The notes below the pieces were generated by a model that worked only from the letters and a program-made list of their open reading frames with translations, had not been told where the DNA came from and searched no databases. Positions 42,173 through 51,350 of a DNA stretch of 64,000 nucleotides are shown in pieces (within the stretch, counting starts at the first letter, position 1; the number at the start of each line of letters is the position of its first letter). Source of the stretch: Syntrophobacteraceae bacterium (GTDB lineage Bacteria; Desulfobacterota; Syntrophobacteria; Syntrophobacterales; Syntrophobacteraceae); assembly GCA_025453975.1 (NCBI GenBank), contig JALOPI010000002.1, positions 62,001 through 126,000 on the forward strand, read 5' to 3'. A program made the position numbers and the translations under genes.

Positions 42173-43132
42173 GTAACTATCTCAAAACCTCTTGAAGACA
42201 CAAAGCCTGCGAAACCAGAGCAGAGCGCAGGCCAGTTGGATCAGGCCGAGGTAGTTCTGTGATTTCTTGTCGTACCGAACGAGGATGGCCCGGCACTTTG
42301 AAAGCCAAGCCAAGGTACGTTCGACCACCCATCGTCGGGCTGGACGTGTTTTGTTTCTCGCTTCATCAAATTTCTCTTCGCCGATACGGCGGATATGAGG
42401 GATGTAGTTTCTCTTCTCAACGGCCTCGTGCCCTGTGGGGTTGTCGTAGGCTTTGTCCAGGCACAGGTGTTGAGGCTCTTCAGTTGTTGGCTGAGGCCGC
42501 TCCAGCACAATGGCATCGAGGGTTTCGGCAAGGAGCTTCGTATCATGAACATTGGCGCCGGCAGTTACAACACTCAAAGGACCTCCCTTCTGGTCGGTGA
42601 GGACACTGATTTTGGCTCCAGCCTTTCCGCGGTCAGTGGGATTTCTGCCGATTTTGTCTCCGCCAAACCGGGCTTTCCCCATGCGGGTGTCAGCGGCTTG
42701 CCATTCCCAGAAGACACCCGCGAGTTCGTCGCAGTCGGTTGCCAGCACCGACCAAACCTTGGTCATGATTCCATCCTTGCACCAACGTTGGAACCAGCGA
42801 TGAACAGTGCTGTCATCCCCGAATTCCTTTGGCAACCTGTTCCATTGTGCACCGGTGCGCATACGATAGATGATTCCGTCGAAGATCTTGCGAAAACACG
42901 ATCTGGGGCGGCCCCCTTGCTTACCCCGGGGATAGGCTTGGATCAGAATGTTGGAAATGACTGACCAAAGTGCACAGGGAACCTCCCAAATGGTCGGAAG
43001 TGCCTTGCTCTGGACTGGGCTTGCCATTGTTGCCTCCTATGCTGGGTTGTCAGTTCCGGAACTTCCCAGCATAATTTAGCGAACCTGTAAGTCTTTGTCC
43101 AGAGCCAGTTTAATGGGTTTTGAGATAGTTAC
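42173..43132 (-). mobile_element. IS5-family element (IS1031-like group)
   Basis: Seventeen-base perfect terminal inverted repeats (GTAACTATCTCAAAACC) flank a 281-aa transposase; TTA is duplicated at both borders (42170-42172 and 43133-43135), matching the TNA target duplications of this group. Length 960 bases. Looks intact and recent. Confidence 0.88.
42182..43027 (-). CDS. IS5-family transposase, DDE type
   Basis: 281 aa. N-terminal GGRPRSCFRKIFDGIIYRMR and TGAQWNRLPKEFGDDSTVHR is the DUF4096 helix-turn-helix region; then DDE catalytic residues in QAADTRMGKARFGGDKIGRNPTD, LDKAYDNP and the RRWVVERTLAWL region. One uninterrupted frame, so no frameshift is needed. It lies inside the inverted repeats of the element. 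Confidence 0.93.
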   Translation of the reverse strand: MASPVQSKALPTIWEVPCALWSVISNILIQAYPRGKQGGRPRSCFRKIFDGIIYRMRTGAQWNRLPKEFGDDSTVHRWFQRWCKDGIMTKVWSVLATDCDELAGVFWEWQAADTRMGKARFGGDKIGRNPTDRGKAGAKISVLTDQKGGPLSVVTAGANVHDTKLLAETLDAIVLERPQPTTEEPQHLCLDKAYDNPTGHEAVEKRNYIPHIRRIGEEKFDEARNKTRPARRWVVERTLAWLSKCRAILVRYDKKSQNYLGLIQLACALLWFRRLCVFKRF

Positions 43133-43332
43133 TTAGTCCGGTTCGTGAAGGGAGCCGTCTTCGTCGAAGTCGTCATCCGGGCTCGGCGTGACAGGAAAGT
43201 CACTTGACGTGGTGGGATGACTGATTATCAGGATGTTAAGGATCGGGTTTGTTTGGGGAAGGTTTGACCATGACAGGCGATTGCGAATCGAGAGTCGATC
43301 TCGGAGCAAACCAGGTTCCAGGGGAGAATGAG

Positions 43333-43593
43333 ATGGATGGACTGGAGAGCTATTGTGAAAATCTGACTGTCGAGCTTGGAGTATGGAAAGACAAGATCTC
43401 CGACGTGGTGAGCAGAATCGACAGACTGAGCTCGGGCGACAAGGCGAGAATAGGAGATCAGGTGAACGATCTCCACATCTTTACCGGGGAGCTCGAAAAC
43501 AGGCTGGAGAGACTGCGGCACGAGTGCTCCACGGAGTGGCGGCCAGAGCAGATCGAAATGAAGGCCAAGCTCACTGAGAAATATATCTATTGA
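43333..43593 (+). CDS. Small coiled-coil protein, paralog 2 (86 aa)
   Basis: Start at 43333 (MDGLESYCENLTVELGVWKD) makes it align with paralog 1; an ATG at 43270 has GGGGAAGG at good spacing and is the alternative. LSSGDKARIGDQVNDLH is nearly identical to paralog 1's LSSGDKGKLGDQVNDLH. Function unknown; conserved pair beside qmo/apr suggests a sulfate-reduction link, by inference. Confidence 0.65.
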   Translation: MDGLESYCENLTVELGVWKDKISDVVSRIDRLSSGDKARIGDQVNDLHIFTGELENRLERLRHECSTEWRPEQIEMKAKLTEKYIY

Positions 43594-43658
43594 AATTGAC
43601 CCTGACGAATTCGCGCCCAAAAAACTTGGACCGAAGCGGACAAGGCCGTTTAGGAGAG

Positions 43659-43695
43659 CGAAGAAAGGCAGGGGAGGACAACGTCCTTCCCTGCC
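43659..43695 (-). terminator. Terminator hairpin, minus strand
   Basis: GGCAGGGGAGGAC / GTCCTTCCCTGCC stem with one G-T pair; on the minus strand it is followed by CTTTCTTT. Serves the YkgJ paralog 2 gene; between convergent genes it may act both ways. Confidence 0.7.
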
Positions 43696-43751
43696 TCATA
43701 TGGAGCTATGGATGAAAGAAAGTCCACGCACGCCCGGGGTGGTATAGGTCC

Positions 43752-44555
43752 TTACGTGGCTTGAGCGGCGTCGGGCTTCTTGAGATGCTCATCCTTGATC
43801 TTGAGGGTCTCTTCGAGCATCAAGATATATTTGAGGTACTTGAAGGCAAACTTCATCAGTGCAATTTCGTCTGTCTTCAGCTTCTCAATTTCTTCCGGGT
43901 CTACATCGAACATGTTCAAAAAGCCGCTTTCAAAGACAAACCTTCTGAAACGGTCGAGATCATAAGTTGCCATATAGATCAGGGGTTGCTTGCTCTTGTC
44001 AAGCTTGGGCTTGCCAGGGTTGTCGCGTCTCAGCTGAATCTCCGCCCATTCCCGGTTCATATCGTCATAAATGTCGACTCCCTGAGCTTTTCTCCAGGAT
44101 TCGATGGTCCATTCCTTATCCTGGTCGTAGCCTGCGCAATTGGGCTCACGGATGAAGAAGAAGAACTCTTCGGGGACAGGGCCCTTCTCGGATTCCCTCA
44201 TCATGATCCCTTTGCCAACGGGGTAATACCTGCAATTGGCGGGACGATCCTCATAAATGCCGCAGCCTTCATCGGTAACGAAAGGACACCTGCCGTCCTG
44301 TTCGTCCAGCATTTTGAGTACCGCAAAAGGATGGGATGAGTTTTCATCGATGTGAACATAAGTGTACTTTTTGAGGAATTCGTCGGATGATAGACCCAAG
44401 CGCTTCTTCATCCGTAGAATATCATAGGGAGTAAGAAGCATATCGGTATGTCTACAGCATTTATTGAAGCAGGAGATCTCTTTAAAACAGTTGAACTTGA
44501 AGGTGGAATCCAAGGTGCGCTCGACAGGCTCCACATACCTCGTGCTCGGCAACAT
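43752..44555 (-). CDS. YkgJ-family Cys-cluster protein, paralog 2
   Basis: 267 aa. Cys cluster NCFKEISCFNKCC, LTPYDILRMKKRLGLSSDEF, CPFVTDEGCGIYEDRPANCRYYP and a late Cys (EPNCAGYD). Closely parallels paralogs 1 and 3 in domain order, with a lysine-rich C-terminus. Lies between the IS region and apr genes, minus strand. Confidence 0.85.
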   Translation of the reverse strand: MLPSTRYVEPVERTLDSTFKFNCFKEISCFNKCCRHTDMLLTPYDILRMKKRLGLSSDEFLKKYTYVHIDENSSHPFAVLKMLDEQDGRCPFVTDEGCGIYEDRPANCRYYPVGKGIMMRESEKGPVPEEFFFFIREPNCAGYDQDKEWTIESWRKAQGVDIYDDMNREWAEIQLRRDNPGKPKLDKSKQPLIYMATYDLDRFRRFVFESGFLNMFDVDPEEIEKLKTDEIALMKFAFKYLKYILMLEETLKIKDEHLKKPDAAQAT

Positions 44556-44969
44556 GATGAAATCCTTTCTATGAGCTTACGATTCTTAGCTGAAAAAGTG
44601 TCGTTAACCAGGACTTTCACCCGAAAGCAGGCATACATCCTGGCTACTGGTGCGATTCAACGATAAGGCAAGACAGGCCGGGTCGGGGTATCCTGTCATT
44701 CTCCTGTTCTCCGGGGACCGGCCGCATTATAACCATCCCAAAAAAATTGGCCATGGCTTAGTCTTCAGGAATAAATCTTTTTTTGGGAAGGCTGTGGGCA
44801 GTGAGGCACGGCGGCGGCAGGAGGGCAGACGGTCAGGAGGGGAAAGCACCGCACGATGCGGCAGCCCTATGCATGGAGCTGAGCTCGGGGATCGGTCCCA
44901 CAGCGGGACAACGCGATGAAGGGCGGAACATCTGTGCTCGTGGGCTCCCGGAAGCCTGCGCGAAAAAGA
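44556..44969. other. Intergenic region between two YkgJ paralogs
   Basis: About 410 bases. The only structure is CCCAAAAAAA ... TTTTTTTGGG (10-base inverted repeat with a 30-base loop) near 44738-44803. No gene. Confidence 0.4.
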
Positions 44970-45746
44970 TCAGGAAGGCGTTTTGGCCTGGGACTGGAGG
45001 AGCTTGTCCATGTCGCGATCCTTGAGCCTCAGGGTATCTTCGGAAAAAAGTGCGAATTTCACCCACCGGTAGCTGAAGCTGAGTAGCTCCTCGTCGTCGT
45101 TTTCCATCTTGTCGATCAGGTCGGCCTCGACGTCATATTTTTCAAAAAAGCGACTTTGAAAGAGAAATTTTCTGAATGAATCGAGATCATAGCAGGCCGT
45201 ATAGATCAGCTTGGCTCTGCCCGCATCCAGCTTGTTGCCCATCTGAAAAAAGTGATGCTGAGTGATTTCGCGGTAGGCTCGGTTCATGCTGTCGTAGAGA
45301 TCGATGTTTTGATGGTGTTTCCACTCTCCGACCGTTTGCTCTCTCTCTTCCCCGAATCCGAGGCACGAAGGGATCTCCTCGATGAGAAACTCCACTTCCT
45401 CCGAGGAGGTGGGGGAAACGGGATACATTCTGCAGGACCAAGGCCTGTTGGGGTAGATGGCGCAGCCTTCCGATGTGACAAAAGGGCACGCCTTTTGGGC
45501 GTCTTCCGAAACCTTGAGGAGCACGAGAGGGATCCCGTCGTCAGCCAGGAACGTTATCGTATATCGTTCCAGAAACTCACCCGAGGACATTCCCGATCCC
45601 TTCCTCATGCGAAGCACGTCATACGGGGTGAGGAAGATACTGATGTCGTGGCAGCACCTGTTGTAGCAGGATAGGCCGGGGTGGCAGGCGAATTGGAACG
45701 GTTCATGGACGGTGAACAGGACTTTCTTGGGATGGTGTTCGTTCAT
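44970..45746 (-). CDS. YkgJ-family Cys-cluster protein, paralog 3
   Basis: 258 aa from the ATG at 45746 (MNEHHPKK), with GGGAATATC in front; the track start at 45830 is upstream of the hairpin. Cys cluster FACHPGLSCYNRCC, LTPYDVLRMRKGSGMSSGEF, CPFVTSEGCAIYPNRPWSCRMYP and SCLGFGEE. It follows aprA on the same strand, beyond a terminator-like hairpin, so it may be read only partly from the apr promoter. Confidence 0.85.
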   Translation of the reverse strand: MNEHHPKKVLFTVHEPFQFACHPGLSCYNRCCHDISIFLTPYDVLRMRKGSGMSSGEFLERYTITFLADDGIPLVLLKVSEDAQKACPFVTSEGCAIYPNRPWSCRMYPVSPTSSEEVEFLIEEIPSCLGFGEEREQTVGEWKHHQNIDLYDSMNRAYREITQHHFFQMGNKLDAGRAKLIYTACYDLDSFRKFLFQSRFFEKYDVEADLIDKMENDDEELLSFSYRWVKFALFSEDTLRLKDRDMDKLLQSQAKTPS

Positions 45747-45836
45747 AAGATATTCCCGAAATGAATAAAGTGGTTCAGAGCCTGGGGGTGTGCCATGTCC
45801 ATTGCTGCTGAATGGATCGCAGGCTAACAAAATTCA

Positions 45837-45863
45837 TAGGGGCGACCGAAAAGGTCGCCCCTA
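45837..45863 (-). terminator. Hairpin after aprA, partial terminator
   Basis: Perfect 11-base stem TAGGGGCGACC/GGTCGCCCCTA with a 5-base loop; on the minus strand it is followed by TGAATTTTGTT. Weak T-tract, so read-through into the YkgJ gene is possible. Confidence 0.7.
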
Positions 45864-45891
45864 GATCATGCTAGACTCACAACAAGCTGGA

Positions 45892-47808
45892 TTACAGGAT
45901 GCTGATCATGGGACGTTCGAGAACGCTCCACTCATTCTTGGCCTTGTCCCACTTGACGTTGAGGAAAACGTTCTTGCCGGTGTCAAGCTTCAGGTAATCA
46001 TACTTGTAGTAGTACCCAGGCCACCTGGACTCTTTGCGAGCCAGACGGGTGTGGGCGCAAGCCATGCCAACGATGGCGCGATGGTAAGCTTCCCAACCAC
46101 GCATCAGCTCGTGGGAATCCTTGGCAGCCAGCTTCTCGGTGTCTTCGAGCAGCATGCCAAGCTTCCAGATGCCGATCTCGAGGAGCTTGTCGGACGTGCC
46201 GTAGTTGGTCTCCCAGCCTCCACAGTACTCGCCCATGATCTTCTGCAGGCGGAACAGGTAGTTGTGGGGCACGATGTAGTTGGGGTTGACGTCGGCCTGG
46301 GTCGTGAAGCCCTTCTTCTCCTCGAAGAGTGCCATGGGCTTGAAGACGGTTTCCTTCAGCTTGGCGATCTGGGCATCGGACACGGCGGGGACATAGTCCT
46401 TGTGGTCGTTGGCATACTTGACAACGGCCTTGCCGACGATCCGGCCCTGAACGTGCGAGCCGCTGGAGAACTTATGGGCGCAGGCGCCCACGCCGCAGCC
46501 GGCCGTGAAGAGACCCTTGATGGTCGTCATGCAGTTGTACTGCTCGGGGAAGGTTTCCGCGTATTCCTTCGGCATCAGGTCGGCGGGACCACAGCACCAG
46601 GCGCCGCTGGAGCAAGCATGGGAGCCGATGAACACCGAGTCAGACATCTGCAGTTCCATCGGCTTCTCGAGAGGATCGATGTTGTGAGCGGCCCAGTTGG
46701 TGGCACCCTGGATGCTCATATCCAGGAAGTCTTCCCAAGCTTCGCTCTCGTACAGCTTGATCTTCTTCTTCAGTTCCTTGGGATCGGTGATCTCTTGTTT
46801 GTAGCGCTCGACAACCTTCTCCGTGTGCATCAGGAAGGGAAGCTTGCCTTCCTTGGCGCAGAGAACCATTTCATAGTTTCTCATGGGGGTCGGGGTCGGC
46901 TTGGCCGATGCATACGGATCCCACGCCTTCAGCTCGTTGGGATAGCCGCCCACGTAGGGCTCGCCGTAGCCGTTCAGCGCCGGGGTCTTGAACAGCAGGA
47001 AGAACGTGCCGACGGGACCGTAGGAATCTTTGAAGCGCGGCGGAACGAAAGTGTTGTCCATCTGCGTCAGCTCGCCACCGTTCTCGAGGACGAGAGCGTA
47101 GACGGAGCCGTTGACGAAGGGGGGCATCCAGGAACGGCCGAAGCCTTCACCCTGGGAGCGCGGACGGAAAACGTGAACGGCGCCACCGAGGAGGCAGATG
47201 GTCACTTTGGCCTTGAACACGAAGAACTTGTCTTCGCGCACGCTGAAGCCAACAGCGCCGGCGACCTTGTTGGGCTCCTTCTCGTCCATGAGAAGCTGCG
47301 TGATCATGACGCGCTCAATGAGCTCGCCTTTGTCGCCGAGGGCGCCCAGGGCGGACTTGGCGGCTTCGGCCACGAGGATCTTGTAGCTTTCGCCGGCGAT
47401 CATGACCTGCCACTCACCGGACTTCACGTAGTTGCCGGCCTCATCCTTCCAAATGGGCAGACCCCACTTGTCGAAATGCTTGACGGAGGAGTCGACGTGA
47501 CGAGCAACATCATAGACCATGTCCTGGCGCATGAGCCCCATCTGGTCGTTGGTCACGTACTCGACGAATCTTTCGGGCTGGCGGGGATTCATGGTAACCT
47601 TGCCGTCCAGACCCATGTAGGTATTGATGGCGGAAAGACCCATGGCCACAGGACCACTGCGGTCGATGGCCGCCTTGTCAACCAGCGTCACTTTCATTCC
47701 CAGCGGCTTCGCCCAGTAAGCGGCTTCCACCGCCGCACCACAGCCAGACATACCACCACCCAGGATCAACACATCGGTTTCGACAACCGTTGTCGCGAAA
47801 TCTCTCAT
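45892..47808 (-). CDS. aprA: AprA, adenylylsulfate reductase alpha subunit
   Basis: 638 aa, AGGTTACAAATG-type start after aprB. FAD fold TDVLILGGGMSGCGAAVEAA, flavin-ring contacts DKAAIDRSGPVAMGLSAINTYMG, GCGVGACAHKFSSGSHVQGR, and MACAHTRLARKESRWPG are classic dissimilatory AprA sequences. With AprB it reduces APS to sulfite and AMP in the cytosol. Downstream of aprB by 15 bases in one operon with it. Confidence 0.96.
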   Translation of the reverse strand: MRDFATTVVETDVLILGGGMSGCGAAVEAAYWAKPLGMKVTLVDKAAIDRSGPVAMGLSAINTYMGLDGKVTMNPRQPERFVEYVTNDQMGLMRQDMVYDVARHVDSSVKHFDKWGLPIWKDEAGNYVKSGEWQVMIAGESYKILVAEAAKSALGALGDKGELIERVMITQLLMDEKEPNKVAGAVGFSVREDKFFVFKAKVTICLLGGAVHVFRPRSQGEGFGRSWMPPFVNGSVYALVLENGGELTQMDNTFVPPRFKDSYGPVGTFFLLFKTPALNGYGEPYVGGYPNELKAWDPYASAKPTPTPMRNYEMVLCAKEGKLPFLMHTEKVVERYKQEITDPKELKKKIKLYESEAWEDFLDMSIQGATNWAAHNIDPLEKPMELQMSDSVFIGSHACSSGAWCCGPADLMPKEYAETFPEQYNCMTTIKGLFTAGCGVGACAHKFSSGSHVQGRIVGKAVVKYANDHKDYVPAVSDAQIAKLKETVFKPMALFEEKKGFTTQADVNPNYIVPHNYLFRLQKIMGEYCGGWETNYGTSDKLLEIGIWKLGMLLEDTEKLAAKDSHELMRGWEAYHRAIVGMACAHTRLARKESRWPGYYYKYDYLKLDTGKNVFLNVKWDKAKNEWSVLERPMISIL

Positions 47809-47823
47809 TTGTAACCTCCTTAG

Positions 47824-48270
47824 TTATTTCTTAAGCGTGCAGAGCTCTTTTACGCCCATGATGTCGGGCTCGCCGAGGAGAAACTGATTGTTGAGATCAG
47901 CGGGGTTGGCCTCGGGGAATCCATCAAAAGGCTTGATCGAACCCTCTGCTGTCCTTCTGGTGGGGTACTTGAAGCGTTTGATGCGACCATCGCGGTACGT
48001 GATGGTCCACATGATGTCCTCGCTGCCTCTGAGCGGAGTGGAAGCGGCGCCCATGGGAGCGAAATCCTGGTAGCTGCGGACATCCATGGCCTGCTGGGGG
48101 CAGATCTTGACGCAGCAGTAGCATTCCCAGCAATACTGGGGCTCCTGGTTGAAGCCCTTCATTCTCTCCTTGTCGAGCATCATGAGGTCATTGGGGCATA
48201 TATACATGCAAGCAGTCTTGTCCTGCCCCTTGCAGCCATCGCACTTGTCAGTCATTACGAAACTTGGCAT
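47824..48270 (-). CDS. aprB: AprB, adenylylsulfate reductase beta subunit
   Basis: 148 aa from the ATG at 48270 (MPSFVMTDKCDGCKGQDK), preceded by TATGGAGGTAAGGCT; the track start at 48417 is upstream. Two [4Fe-4S] motifs (CDGCKGQDKTACMYICP, CWECYCCVKICPQQA) carry electrons to AprA; the C-terminal tail wraps around AprA. 202 bases after sat. Confidence 0.95.
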   Translation of the reverse strand: MPSFVMTDKCDGCKGQDKTACMYICPNDLMMLDKERMKGFNQEPQYCWECYCCVKICPQQAMDVRSYQDFAPMGAASTPLRGSEDIMWTITYRDGRIKRFKYPTRRTAEGSIKPFDGFPEANPADLNNQFLLGEPDIMGVKELCTLKK

Positions 48271-48472
48271 AGCCTTACCTCCATAAGAGTTTATTGCGTC
48301 TTGCATCAGCCGAATTTGCTTCTGTTGCTTGAATCCCTTAGCTTTAAGCCTTACACCTCCCTTCTCGAGACTGGGCCCGCCCCCTTTTCGGGGCCGCAAG
48401 CAGCCTTCAGGGGGCAAGCTTTTGCGTGATTCGTGTGTTTCTGTAGGTATCGACTTCGACTTCCTTCGTAGG

Positions 48473-49702
48473 CTATTTCTTCACATCGCCCGTCGCGGCT
48501 CCGTGAAGCTTGATCTCGACCTTTTCTTCCAGGCCCTGATAATATTCCTGAAGGACCTTGACCACTTCCGCGCGCGAGAATTCCTTGGGCAGCTCGCCGC
48601 CCTCGGAGAGGGTCTTGCGGACCATGGTGCCGGAGAGGAGCAGACGGTCTTCCTTGCCGTGGGGGCATGTTCTCATGGAGGCCATGCCGCCGCACTTGAA
48701 GCAGTGAAAGGTCCAGTCGATGTTCAGGGGCTGAAGCACCAGGGCTCCCTCGGGAATGTCGAGGAAGATCTTCTGAGCGTCGAACGGACCATAGTAGTCG
48801 CCGACACCGGCATGGTCGCGGCCCACGATGAGATGGCTGCAGCCGTAGTTCTGGCGGAAAACGGCGTGGAGAAGGGCTTCGCGGGGACCGGCGTAGCGCA
48901 TTTCCGCGGGGTAGCCGCCCTGGATGACCGTGTTCTTCACGAAGTAGTTCTCGACGAGAACATCGATGGCCTTGACGCGAACGTCGGCGGGAATGTCACC
49001 GGCCTTCAGCTTGCCGATCAACTGGTGGATGTAGAGACCATCCATGACTTCCACGGCGATCTTGGCCAGGAACTCGTGGCTGCGGTGCATGGGGTTGCGA
49101 AGCTGCAAAGCCGCAACCGTTCTCCAGCCCTTTTCCTCGAACAGCTTGCGGGCTTCGGCGGGACGCTGATAAACGTCGCCGAATTCCGTGGGGTAGAAGC
49201 TCTCGCTGACGACCTTCACGGGGCCGGCCAGATTGATCTCTTTCTGGGCCATGACTTTCTGGACACCGGGGTGACCCTCGGCATCGTTGGTCCAGAAAAC
49301 CTGCTTGCACTCGAAAGCCTTGTCGATGGTGTATTTCTCGGTCACCTTCATGGTGCCGAGGATTTCGTTGTTCTCCTCATCCAGCAGGGCCACTTCCTCG
49401 TCCTTGCCGATGCTGTCGGCCAGGGCCTTGTCCGCCGAGAGGGTGATGGGGATTGGCCAGAAGGTGCCGTCGGCCATCTTGTATTCGGCGCAGGAGCCTT
49501 TCCAGTCATCGTAACCCATAAAACCATCGAGGGGGGTGAAAGCGCCGATGCCGAGCATGATGAGGTCGGAGGCTTCACGGCTGGTCATGGGGACCACTTT
49601 GAGCTTCTTGGCTTTTTCCTTTTCCGCTGCGAGCTCTGCACCTTGCAGCAACAAGGGCTTCAGTTTCTTTTCCTTACCATGGGGAGGAACCAGCTTCGAC
49701 AT
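48473..49702 (-). CDS. sat: Sulfate adenylyltransferase (dissimilatory Sat)
   Basis: 409 aa, CGAAGGAGACGAAAAG before the [14 protein letters not shown] is the ATP/sulfate-binding motif and [13 protein letters not shown] the second nucleotide motif. [19 protein letters not shown] is the zinc-binding tetracysteine-like loop typical of Sat from sulfate reducers. It makes APS from sulfate and ATP. A strong promoter and a Rex-like dyad lie upstream. Confidence 0.97.
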   Translation of the reverse strand: MSKLVPPHGKEKKLKPLLLQGAELAAEKEKAKKLKVVPMTSREASDLIMLGIGAFTPLDGFMGYDDWKGSCAEYKMADGTFWPIPITLSADKALADSIGKDEEVALLDEENNEILGTMKVTEKYTIDKAFECKQVFWTNDAEGHPGVQKVMAQKEINLAGPVKVVSESFYPTEFGDVYQRPAEARKLFEEKGWRTVAALQLRNPMHRSHEFLAKIAVEVMDGLYIHQLIGKLKAGDIPADVRVKAIDVLVENYFVKNTVIQGGYPAEMRYAGPREALLHAVFRQNYGCSHLIVGRDHAGVGDYYGPFDAQKIFLDIPEGALVLQPLNIDWTFHCFKCGGMASMRTCPHGKEDRLLLSGTMVRKTLSEGGELPKEFSRAEVVKVLQEYYQGLEEKVEIKLHGAATGDVKK

Positions 49703-49772
49703 CTTTTCGTCTCCTTCGGGGTGTAAGGGTTACTCACGGCAAACCGCACGAATCGGCGGCAAAGCATCCCGC

Positions 49773-49792
49773 TTGTGCAATATGTTGCAAGG
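49773..49792. promoter_or_regulatory. Rex-like operator at the sat transcription start
   Basis: TTGTGCAATATGTTGCAAGG: 8-4-8 dyad, left half TTGTGCAA, right half sharing TTGCA of TTGCACAA. It starts immediately after the -10 element of the sat promoter, a position fit for repression. Confidence 0.5.
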
Positions 49793-49794
49793 TG

Positions 49795-49822
49795 ATTATA
49801 GGAGGGCGCCGTTTCTTGTCAA
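49795..49822 (-). promoter_or_regulatory. Strong sigma70 promoter of sat
   Basis: On the minus strand, TTGACA (49822-49817), 16-base spacer, TATAAT (49800-49795): both hexamers are perfect. It drives sat and probably aprBA. Confidence 0.85.
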
Positions 49823-50153
49823 GTGAAAAATCATGCAAGGGTTGAGGGGTCTCGATGTCTTTGGGCCTTCTATTTGGGGAGCCTGAGATGGATTCGGCTC
49901 CCTCATGCGTGATAAGCGGCACATTTTGCCCTGCGCTCCGGGAATGATGGCGGTGCCGAGCTCGGACGGCAGAGCCGATACCTCACTAGGCAACTCTTCC
50001 CTTTTGCCGGATCCATGATCAGTTGTCAATGTTTTTGATGCAATCACGGCTAAGGAGGTGTTGCCTTAGGGACACCAACTTCTATATCATGGCTTCAAAA
50101 GTCGGCAGGGCGCAAGGGGCGAAGGCAAACCAGGATCGAGGCAGGCTAAGGCG

Positions 50154-51179
50154 ATGCGGCACAAAATCTTGCTGGTTCCCATCTTGACCCTGATGCTCTT
50201 CTGCGTCGGAATCCTCGGGTTCATGCTCATCGAGCACTACAGCTTCGTGGACGCGCTCTACATGACGGTGATCACCTTGAGCACGGTAGGGTTCCAGGAG
50301 GTGAAGCCCCTGGACCAGGTGGGGCGGATTTTCACTATTTTTCTCATCCTTCTGGGTGCGGGGCTCGTGGCCTTCAATGTCAACCTGCTGGCCGGCGCTT
50401 TCCTGGATGGGCATTTGGTCGAGATGTATCGGAGGAGGCGATTGAGCAAGCTGCTGGAGGGCATGGCGGACCATTTCATCGTGTGCGGGCATGGTCAGAT
50501 GGGGCAGATCGTGGCGCAGGAGCTGTGCCGTGCGAGCCTGGGTGTCGTGGTCATCGACAAGGAGCCCTCGGTCATCCAGAAGGTTCTGGAGTCGCGCATC
50601 GTCCATCTGGCCGCGGATGCCACCGAGGAGGAGACACTGCTGGCGGCGGGGGTGCAGCGTGCCCGAGGGCTCGTTTCGCTGGTGAGTCGGGACACGGACA
50701 ATGTTTTCATTGTCCTCACGGCCCGGGATCTCAACAAGAACCTGCAGATCCTGGCGCGTGCCGGGACCGCGGGTTCGGAAAAGCGGCTGATCAAGGCCGG
50801 TGCCAATCGCGTGGTGTCCCCCTATGCGAGCGGTGCCATGCGCATCGCCCAGAACATCCTCCAGCCCACCGTGACGGACTTTCTCGAGCTGGCTCTCTCG
50901 GGGGAGGGCATGGAGCTCAGCCTGCAGGAGACGGAAATCCCCGCCGGGGCTCCTCTCGTGGGCAAGGACCTCATGAGCTCGGGAATACGCAGTCAGTACA
51001 ATCTCATCATCGTCGCCATCAAGCGAACGGATGCGCGGATGATTTACAACCCGTCTTCTCAGGAAGAGCTGCGCGAGGGGGATGTCCTCATCGCCATCGG
51101 TCCCAGCGAAAACCTGGCTCGCTTCAGGACCTACCTCCTGGGGCAGCCCTTCCCGGGAGCCCGTGCCTGCAAGTGCTGA
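50154..51179 (+). CDS. Potassium channel protein with RCK domains
   Basis: 341 aa. Two N-terminal transmembrane helices flank the pore segment TVITLSTVGFQEV; the filter reads TVGFQ rather than TVGYG. An RCK/TrkA-N Rossmann domain follows (DHFIVCGHGQMGQIVAQELC), then a TrkA-C domain (LVGKDLMSSGIRSQYNLII, LREGDVLIAIG). This is the MthK/Kch plan, gated by cytosolic ligand binding. Alone in its unit, divergent from sat. Confidence 0.9.
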   Translation: MRHKILLVPILTLMLFCVGILGFMLIEHYSFVDALYMTVITLSTVGFQEVKPLDQVGRIFTIFLILLGAGLVAFNVNLLAGAFLDGHLVEMYRRRRLSKLLEGMADHFIVCGHGQMGQIVAQELCRASLGVVVIDKEPSVIQKVLESRIVHLAADATEEETLLAAGVQRARGLVSLVSRDTDNVFIVLTARDLNKNLQILARAGTAGSEKRLIKAGANRVVSPYASGAMRIAQNILQPTVTDFLELALSGEGMELSLQETEIPAGAPLVGKDLMSSGIRSQYNLIIVAIKRTDARMIYNPSSQEELREGDVLIAIGPSENLARFRTYLLGQPFPGARACKC

Positions 51180-51211
51180 AATGCCCCGTGTGACGCTGCC
51201 CTCAATTGGAT

Positions 51212-51238
51212 TTGACAATAGAGCACCCTTTCTATAAG
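51212..51238 (+). promoter_or_regulatory. Candidate promoter of the thiolase operon
   Basis: TTGACA, 15-base spacer, TATAAG. The short spacer makes it suboptimal, but both hexamers are good and it lies ~110 bases before the thiolase ATG. Confidence 0.5.
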
Positions 51239-51350
51239 TAACAGAATTTGATGACAGGAAACCCCATCCACGGTTCTCCACCTCGTTCTCTTTCCCTGCG
51301 GTTGGGGGTGACACCATTCCCTTTTCCCAGCTCATTTTGGAGGTAATTCT

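Larger units (their letters stand above)
49703..50153. other. Divergent intergenic region upstream of sat
   Basis: About 450 bases. Contains the sat promoter and Rex-like dyad; nothing clear for the plus-strand channel gene. Confidence 0.5.
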
